Origin: Ligula intestinalis
Taxonomy: Eukaryota > Platyhelminthes > Cestoda > Diphyllobothriidea > Diphyllobothriidae
Direction: 5' to 3'
NCBI GenBank assembly: GCA_036362985.1
Contig: JAYGXS010000004.1
Coordinates: 2,196,201-2,260,200 of the forward strand
DNA: 64,000 nt
The notes beneath the pieces were generated by a model. It worked only from the letters and a program-made list of their open reading frames with translations. It did no database searches and was not told the DNA's origin. The position numbers and the translations under genes are program-made. Shown here one piece after another: positions 12,758 to 23,111 of this stretch. The stretch's first letter is position 1, and the number at the start of each line of letters is the position of its first letter.

Positions 12758-13262
12758 TGCGTGGCGCAGGGTTTTGTTGGCGGTGGTGGTGGTGGTGGTG
12801 ACGACCGGCGGTGCAGAGTGCAGGCTTTGTGCGCCAATGATTTAGTCAAGTAATACTTGTTCGATCTCTGGTTTTGTCTGAGTCCGAACTCATTCCTAGT
12901 TCAACAGCATTTTTATATAGATTTATTCAGACGCAGGCATAACGATTAGGACTTACTGGATACGCAAGAACAGCGTAAGCCCCTTGGCTAGTCATCGATC
13001 TTAATTGTAATCTCATTAAAGCATATTCTAATGTTAACGGAGTCACTCATGTTCAGCTGGCCTTACTGACACAGACCGAGGTGATGACTGCATAAAAACG
13101 CCGGATGATGGAATGACGGCAAAACGCCAGCCAGTTGAAATCTGACGTATAAGTTCGTACGTCAAACAAGGCCTCGATTTTTTTCGACCGTTTTTGTAAC
13201 CCCGCGACCAATTTCCAGCGAATCAGTACCGAAAATAAAAACCTATATGAGTTTCTTCCATA

Positions 13263-13785
13263 GGCGCGGCGTTCAAATTTGAGCCAACCATTTTTTCGCT
13301 CTCCATTCACGTGGGAATTAATTATCCTATACCATCTTCTCTAATCCTCTGCTTTGTTTGTCTGCATTTGTGATCATGAGGTCATATCTACAGTACACTG
13401 CTACCTTTTTAAATGCACCAAAAAACAAGTTATTTTATCTACAACATATCACCATCCCAATATTCGTCAAATGCGGCCAATCTGTCGCATATGCAATTCA
13501 CCAACAACACCAACATTGACAATTCTTCCTAGGATGACAACACGAAGAAAAAAGCGTGTGAAGAAGCGGAAATGGAGAAGTTGAAAGCCGATCTGTCTCC
13601 ACAGTTGATGTGAATGTCGTAAAAAACTTGACTTATGAGTATTACATGACTTTTTACCTTTGTCCTTTTAAAATGGCCCTTTATTACCTTACCATCTGCT
13701 CTCCGTGTATCGAACAATTTTTGCTGAAAATTCAGGTTTTTAAAATCATCAATATAGCATTCTTCTTCTCCTTCTTCCTCTTCTT
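13263..13785 (+). repeat. Dispersed repeat R1, copy 2
   Basis: Direct repeat of 11528-12085, about 1.7 kb downstream, with the same end-to-end order. Its tail is a short TTCTTCTCC/CTT tract. The similarity is high enough to suggest a recent duplication or insertion. Confidence 0.8.
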
Positions 13786-14045
13786 CTTCGTACGTGCGTA
13801 GTACCTGGCAGCAGAAGTCTTATTATGTTTCGAGCTCTGTGGTATCACCTATTACCCCGAGTAAGAAGGGCTCTTCAAATTGACTGTCGTAGCAATATTA
13901 ATTACTGGTCAGAATGAATGTAGTTTAACAAATATCCTCATGTTTACATTGAAAAGTCTAGGTGGCGTATTCGGTCAGCACCTCTGTTGGTAGCGGTAGC
14001 GGGAGGCATAATGTGTAAAGATAAACGACGCGTGGTCTGATCTGT

Positions 14046-14116
14046 GCGCCGGTGGTTCAGTGGTAGAATGCTCGCCTGCCATGCGGGCAATCCGGGTTCG
14101 ATTCCCGGCTGGCGTA
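14046..14116 (+). tRNA. tRNA-Gly(GCC), copy 1
   Basis: A 71-nt cloverleaf: acceptor GCGCCGG pairs with CTGGCGT (two G-U pairs), A box TGGTTCAGTGGT, anticodon loop CTGCCAT with GCC, and B box GGGTTCGATTCCC. A TTTT run about 20 nt downstream could stop RNA polymerase III. Upstream GGCATAATGTGTAAAG resembles the GGCATAAAGTACATAG upstream of copy 2, so this belongs to the same dispersed unit. It could be a gene or a tRNA-derived repeat. Confidence 0.8.
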
Positions 14117-15138
14117 TGTCTTGTCTGATTTGCAGTTTTCCACGGAAACACAGTGACTACAATCTCAGGGGAATTTTTTACGTGAAACAATTAACCACAG
14201 GTGGCTTTCGGCGACAAAACCTTTCTGATGGCTGCAGCAGCAAGGTACTAGTAGATAGAAGTGTCACCAACTTCCCACCGGACTACTGAGTGGATGCAAC
14301 TAGCTTTTCATCATAAATAACCACTGAAGGCGGCCTCAGTATAAAACTTATCATTCATCTCTTCCCCATTATGCGTTTAAGAGTTTTGCCAATGTAAGAG
14401 GTTTGGGATTTTGTTGGGTCAGGGAGCATAAGTTTTTAGATTGAAATATCCTGAAACATAATAACTATAATAACAACAATAGCCATTTTTACATTTCCTG
14501 AGCAGTACAGATTGCATTGGGATTAAGTAGGACACTTAAGAAAATATTCATGCATTTTTGTTTAAAAGCACCTGATTTTTTCCGAGTCGCTGCTCTATTC
14601 CATCGGTCTGCCGCTTGAGCAGCCTGGGGGTACGTCCGTCGGGTTACTGACCACTCACAAGACAGGATCGTCTTTGTGGTACTTATTGCCGATGCAGAAG
14701 TATGAACCACGATAGTCCTGAGGCGGAGCGAAGGTTTTTTGAACGCCATTAAATGCCCTCATCATAGCACTCTTCTGATATGAAGACATTGGCATTTTAG
14801 TCAGGAACTATTATAACGCATTAGGCAATGCAAAGAACTGCTAACCTATAATAGAGAGTATATTTGCGGAGTATCTTTCAGAGAAAGAAATGGCTGTACA
14901 AGCTGATGCAATTGCAGCTTGTCGTACATGAGTTCGGACTAAGCCAAAGCCAGAGATTGAAAAGTATAACTTGACTATTATATGCAAAGACCTTTCGAAG
15001 CAGCTGACACACTGAGCCTCCGATGTAGGCTGTACAAACTAGAGAGTCCCAGAAAAAAGAATAATTTTTAAAGGCGTTGACTTCCGCCAAAAACTAATAA
15101 AAAAAATGCGTCTGAAACTGATTCAACAAGAAGGAAGA

Positions 15139-15209
15139 TGTGCTGGCCGGAAATCGAACCCGGGCCGCCCGCGTGGCAGGCGAGCATTCTACCACTGAAC
15201 CACCGGCGC
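15139..15209 (-). tRNA. tRNA-Gly(GCC), copy 2, probably decaying
   Basis: On the minus strand the D arm, anticodon loop (CTGCCAC) and T arm are intact. The acceptor stem GCGCCGG against CCAGCAC has two C-A mismatches. A long T run follows on the minus strand (about 15098-15107). The flank shared with copy 3 includes a GGCATAAAGT block and a CAGTCACTGCTTCTGG block upstream. Likely a pseudogene of the same unit. Confidence 0.7.
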
Positions 15210-15599
15210 GCACAGCTCGAGCCATGCTTCCATTGCCTATGTACTTTATGCCGTCACCAGAAGCAGTGACTGCTAAATAGCCGGACGGGATGCGGTGTTG
15301 CACTGTCATCGGTGGCAGGCACACACGCAGACTTGCTATGCTGCGGCTGCCACAAATACGAAGCCGAAATCTGCGTGGTTCAAATATCAGGGCGATAATA
15401 TATCATAGACTGTAAACAACGCATCACCACCGTAAGACACAATAACCCTCAAAAAGTATATCATTTATACCCTGGCCTAATCCCCTTAAAAAAGATGGCC
15501 TTGCGATCCATTTCAGAAATCGTAATGACTCTTAGATCCTTACCCTAAAACAGAAGCCTTATCGATGTGCATTTACTCTTTCCTCTGCTCCTGTAGACC

Positions 15600-15985
15600 A
15601 GGATACATTCTCCTAATAGCCAGGCGCCTGAAAAGGAGGGTGCGCTGAATGCATAAGGGCCTGGAAAATTAAAGCTGACGCCAGATCGACTTCTCGCACA
15701 CCTAGCCGATATGCATTACTGAGTCGATCCCAACGAAGCCTTTCAGGTTGTCTACCATATACCAACCAAATGCTCCAAGGACTTACGTCAAAAGATACTA
15801 AAACCAACCGAGGAGGTGACTATATGGCAGGCGAATCCAGTGCTGTACTCTCACAAGACGCTAATACAGGGACTATTACTTCCATGGTGGACGCCAAACG
15901 GTGATCACGCATTGCCCCACCCCCATCCCTTGCGACAATTGTTCACCCCGTGCACGTAGCAAAGATGTACACTCTGCGCACTCCA
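15600..15985 (+). mobile_element. Decayed PLE fragment (GIY-YIG end and 3' part)
   Basis: Around 15602-15640 the translation GYILLIARRLKRRVR with stops matches the GYIGRT...RLSKRIREH region of the intact GIY-YIG domain at 52.7-53.3 kb. From 15813, GTGACTATATGGCAGGCGAATCCAGTGCTGT matches PLE 3' sequences at 34.9 kb (+) and 33.7-33.9 kb (-). Several frame breaks make it non-functional. Confidence 0.65.
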
Positions 15986-16444
15986 CCACTGACCAATACT
16001 CACAGTCTACGCTCTTTTCAATCCCCCACAGCCCAATAACCTCGTGATGCCGGACTTGCTATGCGGGTGGTTTGAAGACGATGAGATTTAATCATAAGAC
16101 ACTTATTAACCCTGCCCAACTCCCCACTTTAAAAAAACAATTAAAATGCAATTTTACAGGTTCGATGATGAATTGCCGTAAAAACCTGTGTGGCACATAG
16201 TTATTCAAATTCAATATGAGAATATTTGCAGAACTAAATTCAATCTGACGCGTAGTTAATAGCTGCTAGGACAGTCAATTTGGAAAGCTCTTCACACCTA
16301 GGATAGTATGAAATCCCAGCGAGTTCGCTGCCTAAGTAGACTTCTGTTGGCGGGTACTACGCACACGATATAGGGGGTTATGATCGGTACTGATTCGTTG
16401 CCAATACTCAGTGGCAGATACAATTGCCAGCATAGACAAGGGGG

Positions 16445-16620
16445 ATATAATTTTCCATTTCTGGCTTCTTAGTCGTCGCTATCCAGTTAAACCCAGACCC
16501 AAGTGGTGTCGCAACCGAGCCTCGCACTCACAACCTCTTTGCTCAGAGAAAAACGTCCTCACCGTTGAGCCAAGAACTCGTTGTCTTGCCGGTTTTAGGT
16601 CGGGAATATTGACACTGCTT
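16445..16620 (-). mobile_element. tRNA-derived SINE, pair 1, left (inverted) copy
   Basis: The minus strand reads GGCAAGACAACGAGTTCTTGGCTCAACGG, then a B-box-like GTGCGAGGCTCGG, then ACGACTAAGAAGCCAGAAATGG. The same order runs on the plus strand at 16722-16860, making an inverted pair. Box positions suggest a tRNA-derived head. Confidence 0.65.
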
Positions 16621-16721
16621 AAAAAACGTTCACCAGACCGCTAACGGAAATCATCTGTCCCGCTCTGTCGAGGATCTCGACAGAGTCCGTGATATCTGTA
16701 GCAGCTGGTAGCATAGATAGA

Positions 16722-16862
16722 TAGGCAAGACAATGAGCTCATGGCTAAATCGTAACGGTAATTGAATCTGCTCAAAGAGGTCGCTAGTTCGAGGCTCGGT
16801 GGGATGCCACTTGGATCTACGTATGTCTGGCTGACGACGACTAAGAAGCCAGAAATGGCAAT
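16722..16862 (+). mobile_element. tRNA-derived SINE, pair 1, right copy
   Basis: GGCAAGACAATGAGCTCATGGCTAAATCG begins the element. AGTTCGAGGCTCGG is a B-box-like sequence, and GACGACGACTAAGAAGCCAGAAATGGC forms the tail. Related copies lie at 47.7-47.9 and 48.9-49.2 kb. The spacer between the arms (16630-16715) is itself repeated, inverted at 16914-16985 and direct at 46020-46115. Confidence 0.65.
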
Positions 16863-16913
16863 TCGTGTTCCTCACGTCGTTGCCGGCAATAATACTGCCC
16901 AGAATACAAGCTA

Positions 16914-16985
16914 CTACGGCTCTCAGGGACCCTGTCGAGGCCCAAGGCAGAGCGGGAGAGATGATTTCCGCTAGCAGTCGGGTAA
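16914..16985 (-). repeat. Inverted copy of the SINE-pair spacer
   Basis: The reverse complement reads GCTAGCGGAAATCATCTCTCCCGCTCTGCC...CGACAGGGTCCCTGAGAGCCGTAGTAGC. This matches GCTAACGGAAATCATCTGTCCCGCTCTGTC...GACAGAGTCCGTGATATCTGTAGCAGC at 16640-16708. Another direct copy is at 46020-46115. Confidence 0.6.
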
Positions 16986-17432
16986 GTCTTCATCATCGAA
17001 TTGGCAGTGGGCTTATAACAACCGCAGAACAGCTTCGAGGCTTTGGTTTAGGTACCGATTGATCTGTCAGATTTCAACTGGCTTTTATATTTCTATCATA
17101 ATGTCACCCGGCGTTATGATGCAGTCATCTCCTCAGCCTGCGTTATTAAGGCCAGCCGAACACCAGTGTCCCCGTCAACAGTAGAATATGCCTTCAGGAG
17201 ATTAGAATTCAGTTCAAATACTGGCCGACTGGCTTACGCCGTTGTTGGGTACACAAGAAGTCCCATTTACTGTGATTGCGTTTCAACAAACCTACAGAAA
17301 ATGAATCTTCTCTCTGCTCTGTTTAACGGGATCCGGTCGCGGGATTGCGGTGGTTTCCTAAGTCAGTATCTTGAGCCCAGTAAGGCCTTAGAAACAGATT
17401 TAATAACATATCCTGCTGCTGTCCTGGTATGT

Positions 17433-17438
17433 AAAAAA
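17433..17438 (-). terminator. RNA polymerase III T-run after tRNA-Gly copy 3
   Basis: Six A on the plus strand are TTTTTT on the transcribed minus strand, 12 nt after the tRNA end. Confidence 0.6.
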
Positions 17439-17450
17439 GAGAAGGGAAGA

Positions 17451-17521
17451 TGCGCCGGCCGGGAATCGAACCCGGGCCGCCCGCGTGGCAGGCGAGCATT
17501 CTACCGCTGAACCACCGGCGC
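17451..17521 (-). tRNA. tRNA-Gly(GCC), copy 3, best-preserved
   Basis: The minus strand gives a perfect 7-bp acceptor stem (GCGCCGG/CCGGCGC) and discriminator A. The A box is TGGTTCAGCGGT, the anticodon loop CTGCCAC and the B box GGGTTCGATTCCC. TTTTTT follows 12 nt downstream (17433-17438). This copy has everything expected of an expressed tRNA-Gly. Its upstream flank matches copy 2, so the unit was duplicated with flanks. Confidence 0.92.
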
Positions 17522-17699
17522 GCGGCCAAAGCCACTCTCTGGTTGCCTTTGCACTTTATGCCACCAGCAGAAGCACTGACTGCTAGTCAATGCAAGCAGC
17601 AGAGGAGGGAAGCGGGACCGCACTGCCATCGGTGACACGCACGCCCGTACGCACGCTTTCTATGCTACAACTGCCACAACCCTCTTACAACCAGTCACA

Positions 17700-18765
17700 C
17701 AATTGCCATCACAATGCCAGATCTGCACGTACCTGCTGACCTATGTTTCTCCGCACGCGGTGGACGTACTCGACAAAAACGCCGAAAGGAAAACCCGGGT
17801 GTCTTACCTCGTCATCTATGGCAAATAAACGGGCGATGGTAAGCACATATGCCCACCTGGTGTGGTTGTAGTGTAATATTGGATGCTTTTTTTCTCACCC
17901 AGGTGTTACAAAAATATGGGAAACACTGTATAAACCTACTGCGCTTACATCTAGATTAAGAGAGGCCTCCATTTAGAATTTTAGGGCCTACTCGGACACA
18001 GGCTCATCTGCAAAAAGGATAGCCATTTGCCTCTCGCAAACAAATCACAGTGCGCGATCGGCAATGGCCCTCAAAAACGCGCTAACAACTTCCAAACAGA
18101 CAACTCGCTCGGGGTAACCGCACAACTTCCATAAAATGGCAAATCTGCACACACCTGCTGATCTGTGCCTCCCACACGTTGGAGGAACGACGTACTAGAC
18201 GCAACCAGTGAAAGGAAATCACCCGGGTGTACTTCACATGCATATCGGGTGAAAGGAGGACGATCGTAGGCTCATGTTCCCACCTTATATGCTTATTGCA
18301 AAATATTGGACGCTTGTTTTCTCATCCAGCTTAGCTAATTTCTAGAGCAAGATGCACCCCTACTGAACAGAAGTTACGCCAAGCTAGCTATCTGGGGGTT
18401 AACCACATTCCAACTAGACCATTGCTACAAGTGTGGTTCCATTGGCCTTACATATGGAAAACCAAACAAGCACGCTCAACATGTTCAAGGATTCTAGGGG
18501 CCTTTAAGTGGGCGCACTCGCTAACCTTCAAATCTGGCAGTCATTGGCCATTCAAAACCCAATAAGGGCGCTCGATCGACGTAAACGAATACATTGCTCG
18601 TAAGACAACCAAATCTGCTAGATGTCCGGCTAAATCACCCTGCCTAAATCTGCTGATCTGCAAACTCACACAGAGGACACATGCTCTCAAGAAAACACGG
18701 GTGTCTTAAACAATCACCAGACGAAGACGAGGAAACATGTGCCCGCATGAAGTTAAGGATGCGCG
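17700..18765 (+). repeat. Degenerate tandem array, about three units of 0.42-0.52 kb
   Basis: Unit starts are near 17712 (ATGCCAGATCTGCACGTACCTGCTGA), 18134 (ATGGCAAATCTGCACACACCTGCTGA) and 18640 (CCTAAATCTGCTGATCTGC). Each continues with an (A)CCCGGGTGT/ACGGGTGTCTTA block and a CATATGCCCACC/CATGTTCCCACC/CATGTGCCCGCA block. TAATATTGGATGC and AAATATTGGACGC mark the ends of units 1 and 2. No open frame is shared. Confidence 0.7.
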
Positions 18766-21700
18766 TAAGCTTGCTATTCTTTAATTCTTTTATTATAGTC
18801 TAGCTGTCCTAACCACAGCAGTAAATTTGCTTGATTAAATACAAATAATTATAATCTAGCTAGTTGTAACTCCAGTATACAGTTTATACAAAAAATGTTC
18901 CTCTTAGCGTGCGCTCAAGGCCTAGTAAAACCTTTAGCCTATTGCAATCTCAGCAACACTGTAGTCCTCTAGTACCGTACTTGTATCGCCGTAAGCTCAT
19001 ACCTCCACCTGTTTTACTAAATTGATAAAATAGGATGCATGTCTTACTACTGAACTTTGAATACTTCTATAGGAATTACCACTATCACTTTTACTACCAG
19101 CATCACTAATATTTCCCTGTTCCTGCTGCATTGACTTAGACTGTCATGTCAACTATCGATACAATTTTAAGAATGTATTACTACCCAACTATAATTCCTA
19201 GAATTAACACTCTTAGCAGTGGCATATACCTCTAGCAGCAGTATCGTGGTCAAAACTTTGTAAAATGTGACAGCAGCAGTTAAATTCCCTTATTAGTTAT
19301 ACCAACTTCAAATCAAGCTCACTTTAAAGTCCACCTGGCTACAACTTCATGCAGTCAAAAAAAGTACCAGAAATGCTACCGACGAGCTGCACCCCGACTT
19401 ACTAGTATTAGAAATATCAGTAGCAGTACCAGCCTTGGTTTCCAGCACTCTGGTTTGACAGTTACTGAAGTTGGGTTTCTACTCGGAATACCTTAAACCC
19501 CCCATTCTCACAATGCGCTAGGATCAACGGGATACAAGCAGAGGTTGTAAAAAGTCCAAGCTATAAATGGATACTGTGGTAGGTCTGTATTTGGACTATA
19601 GTCGGCAAACTACATGAGTTAAGTGCGTGGTAGGAATCGTACGTTACTTTACAAACGCCCTATTATTATCCAAATGCTAATCACTATTACCTCACACAGA
19701 TTTAGAATGCATATTGGGTGTGAATTCTTAAAAAACACACAATAAATAATTATAGCATTCTATCTACTGACCTTACAAAACATGAGTAAAAAAAACTAGC
19801 ACTCGTAGTATAGGCACGTACCTATAGCAGTAGTATCTTAGTATCTAAGATGACACAGCCTGATGGATAGATTTGAGAGGGCGGAAACTAATGCAAACGC
19901 TTTTCTGCTCAGGGTCAATGCATGTGCTTACACGAAATAGTTTTAACCCAGAGTTAAACTCCATGCTGTGACAAGGGGGCATGCGCCCCAGAACTTACTC
20001 CAACCAGCGTCACTTCTGACAAATTTTAGCGTCAGCGATAGTAATGATTCTGAGACTCGGCTACATCGTAGCCAGTTGTTACAGAAAAAGTAGTAGCCGT
20101 ATCAGTCTCGGCCTCCTTAGGCCTGTCTTCACACCTACTATGGGTGAGTGAGGATCGATAGTACAGTAGTAACAGCGCAAAAGGCTACTGCCACTTAAGA
20201 CTAGGTTAGGCGGTGCATTGGCTTGCATTTGGTACAGCAGCCCACGCCTGACCCGTCTAGGCTCTTCGAGACTCATAGGAAAAGGTGAAGAGTGCGGAGC
20301 TGCTAACTACGTCCTCTATTACTTTAAAATAACCCTTGAGGCCGTCAGCTACTGTACCAACCTGTTGGTCCACTTGGTGGACTTCATCGAAAGCGATGTT
20401 CGAACGCACACAACCAGCAAAAGCTCTTCACTATGGCGAAATCCACATGGCTCGGATATCAGGACATTAATAGGCTGTAAGCCGCTCACCATCATTGGTT
20501 GGATAACCCCTCGAGACAGTCGTGTTTTACACTCCGTTGAAAACCTTCCCACGTTATCACGACTTAGTGATATCTGTTCGGGACTATTGTCTTGTATCAG
20601 CAGATTTCTTTGAGTTTAGCAGCAACAACGAACTTGGGAGGTCATCCTCTCAAATTACGTGTGACTGGGACCAGACTGGATGCTCACAATAGTCTTCCTC
20701 TGGATGTCGCTATGTCGGAATCCCTTGAGGTTTTTAAACGAACGTTTGGTTCGATATAACAGTACGCGCTAAATATGAACTGACCGCCGCTGACCTTTTA
20801 AAAGTATAATAATACTAGCTATATTTAAGTAAAATGTTTTGATGCTTTATTCACATCACTAGGTTCGCCTACCATTAATCCCATGTACAGATCTCCGCGG
20901 TCTTCCCTATTTGGTTATCTGCATACCATGATGACCCCATCAATGATCGCATCATCCGAACCTGATGGCCTAAACACTCACCCTTGGTTTAACCCGCAGG
21001 TAACTGCCGACGATCTAGGCAGATATTTCTGTTGTTCCAACCTGTTGGTGGACGCTGCAATCAGCAAGGAAGTATCAGGCTGCCTCTTCCGCACTCGGTG
21101 ATGATCCCGGTGATATCTGCAATGCCTCCCCTTAAGACCGGACGTTTTTTCTCCTAAACCACATACATCATCAGATTCTCCCCCGCAAGAATGACAGTTA
21201 TCTCCTTAAAAATCCCAAGAAGTTATTTCACTGTCTGCTCAGACTAACTATGTACCACCTCATGGCCCAGGACAGTTGGCCTCGCCAACAAAGTGAGATA
21301 TTCGTTTTGGTACCCCAACACATACGTACAAATAGAGAACTCAAATGCAATCTACCTATATATCCCTTAAATATACTGATACAAAATCTGCTCCTACGTT
21401 AAAATTGTTATGAGCTCAAATGAACGCAACGTAATGCAAAACACTTAGTAACCACGAACCTCTGAGGGATCACTGGAATAAGTTCAATCATGTGGTAACG
21501 TTTTAAGTACTCGCGGAGCCTACTCAGCGGTCAAGCCAACACCACAGACATATAAAGTAGAATTTTAGTAGATTACAGAAACCAACGAGCTTATGCTTTC
21601 ACTGCCTGAGTCCTCCGACATGGCGAATTAAAAAATATCTCCATAATATCAGCATGGGTTGTTCCGTAGCAACCTGACCCGTCGAGTGATCTAATTGGTG

Positions 21701-22620
21701 CAACAGCCACTGACGATATTCCGGAAAAATAATACTTCAGTTAATGTCATTGTTTGAGACGGACAACCTATTATGTCCTAAGTACTTGACGTTGCAACGA
21801 CGAGTTCAGCGTCGCTACTGTTATAATGATGACATCTGACGTGTGTCACCGTCGAATTACGCCCTGTTGAAATCCCCAAGGAAGAACATAATAAGAAGGG
21901 CATAATTTTTGAAGCCGAAGGATGCGTAGCTGTCTCAGGGCTCGTCACACGACCGATCATTTAAGAATTATTCGCCTTTTAAGCCTAAAGCAGTGCATTC
22001 GGTCAAGCAAGCGTATCCACTTAGCACTATGTTCTATTGAACCCCTTTCCTTGATACAAGTAGGTAAACCATGATTTTATTATCCGTGAATAAATAGCTA
22101 TAAATGTACTACTTAGTTTGTTTAAGTAGACTTGCTTAAGTCAGCTAAATTCCGTTTCATAGCCTTACAGCCTCGCATGCAATCTTTATCATTTTGATTT
22201 ATTAAGCCTAGCATGGGAATGTTCACAGACTTTTGTTCACTTCTCGCCCAGGCAGTATGTATTAAGCCAGCTTTATGTCTATAGGAAATAGGCAAGTCAG
22301 CACTGCTGCATGCAGTCAAGGGCCACATTTAACTTCACGCGGACATCTGAAACTGAATCGCGCTTTCAGCCGCTGCACACTGACTACAACTCACAAAACC
22401 GGCGCACAGTAATAAACTCCTCTTTATCTTTCCCCCTCGGGACTTCGGTTAGTGGTCAGAGCTCTTCTATTTGTCCGTTCATTTTCAGTGGGTTACTACC
22501 ATCCCCTTCCCCGCGACCAGATAGAATAGTTAAAAAAGAAGGCTGTGAATGTGGAAAAGTCTATTCATTCAGCTCGGCATACTGTAATACCGTAGGTTAG
22601 AAAAAACTTATAAATTCACA
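18766..22620. other. Intergenic, nothing recognised
   Basis: AT-rich in its first part. Open frames such as 20218-20613 have no domain or splice support. On the minus strand an AATAAA at about 22196-22201 lies roughly 640 nt after the stop of the large minus-strand gene and could be its poly(A) signal, but closer signals were not found. Confidence 0.35.
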
Positions 22621-22658
22621 AACAACAGTCGGCTCAGTGAAAAAAAAACAAATCTAAA

Positions 22659-22706
22659 GCGATGGACTCATCCGACCTGATGAGTCGCCGAGAAGGGACT
22701 TCGAAA
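22659..22706 (+). repeat. Small perfect hairpin with hammerhead-like core words
   Basis: GACTCATC-CGACCT-GATGAGTC is an 8-bp perfect inverted repeat with a 6-nt loop. It overlaps CTGATGA, and GACTTCGAAA follows 16 nt later. CTGATGA...GAAA is the hammerhead core order, but stem II would need a bulge and no cleavage-site helix was identified. It lies about 130-175 nt beyond the stop of the large minus-strand gene. Confidence 0.35.
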
Positions 22707-22834
22707 AGGAACCAAAATAAATAAATAAAGAACGGTGAGAGTGAAGTGTATCAAGTGGAGGTTCTCCTTTCCTTTGCTTGTTTTAGCTTTTTTCTCTTCC
22801 TGCCTGTGTGATAGTATACGTCGTTTGGGGTTTC

Positions 22835-23111
22835 CTAGGCATTTAAGTAAGTCTGTCGCAGGATGTTATCTGAGTGTGTTCCCGCGTGAATAATATTAAT
22901 GATGTCCAGGTTTCGTATAAGGTCGCCGGACAGGTCGGGATCGGCGTCCAGTTTAATTATCGGCGCCAGTGCGGCAGCGGCTCTGTGACAGAGGCCAGTA
23001 TCAGTAGTCGTATAGGCAACTCGTTCGCCGCGTCCAATCAAGCGTCGCCATTCCGGTGAGGGTATGTTGGTGGGTCGAGGAATTATGCGGTAGTTATTGA
23101 TCATGACGGAT
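22835..23111 (-). CDS. Large minus gene, last exon
   Basis: The acceptor GTTGTTGTCTTTATTAAG is followed by one base that completes the Lys codon left by exon 7. The exon gives 91 residues (SVMINNYRIIPRPTNIPSPE... to NILRQTYLNA) and TAG. Composition is ordinary globular coding sequence. No GT donor precedes the stop, fitting a terminal exon. Confidence 0.8.
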
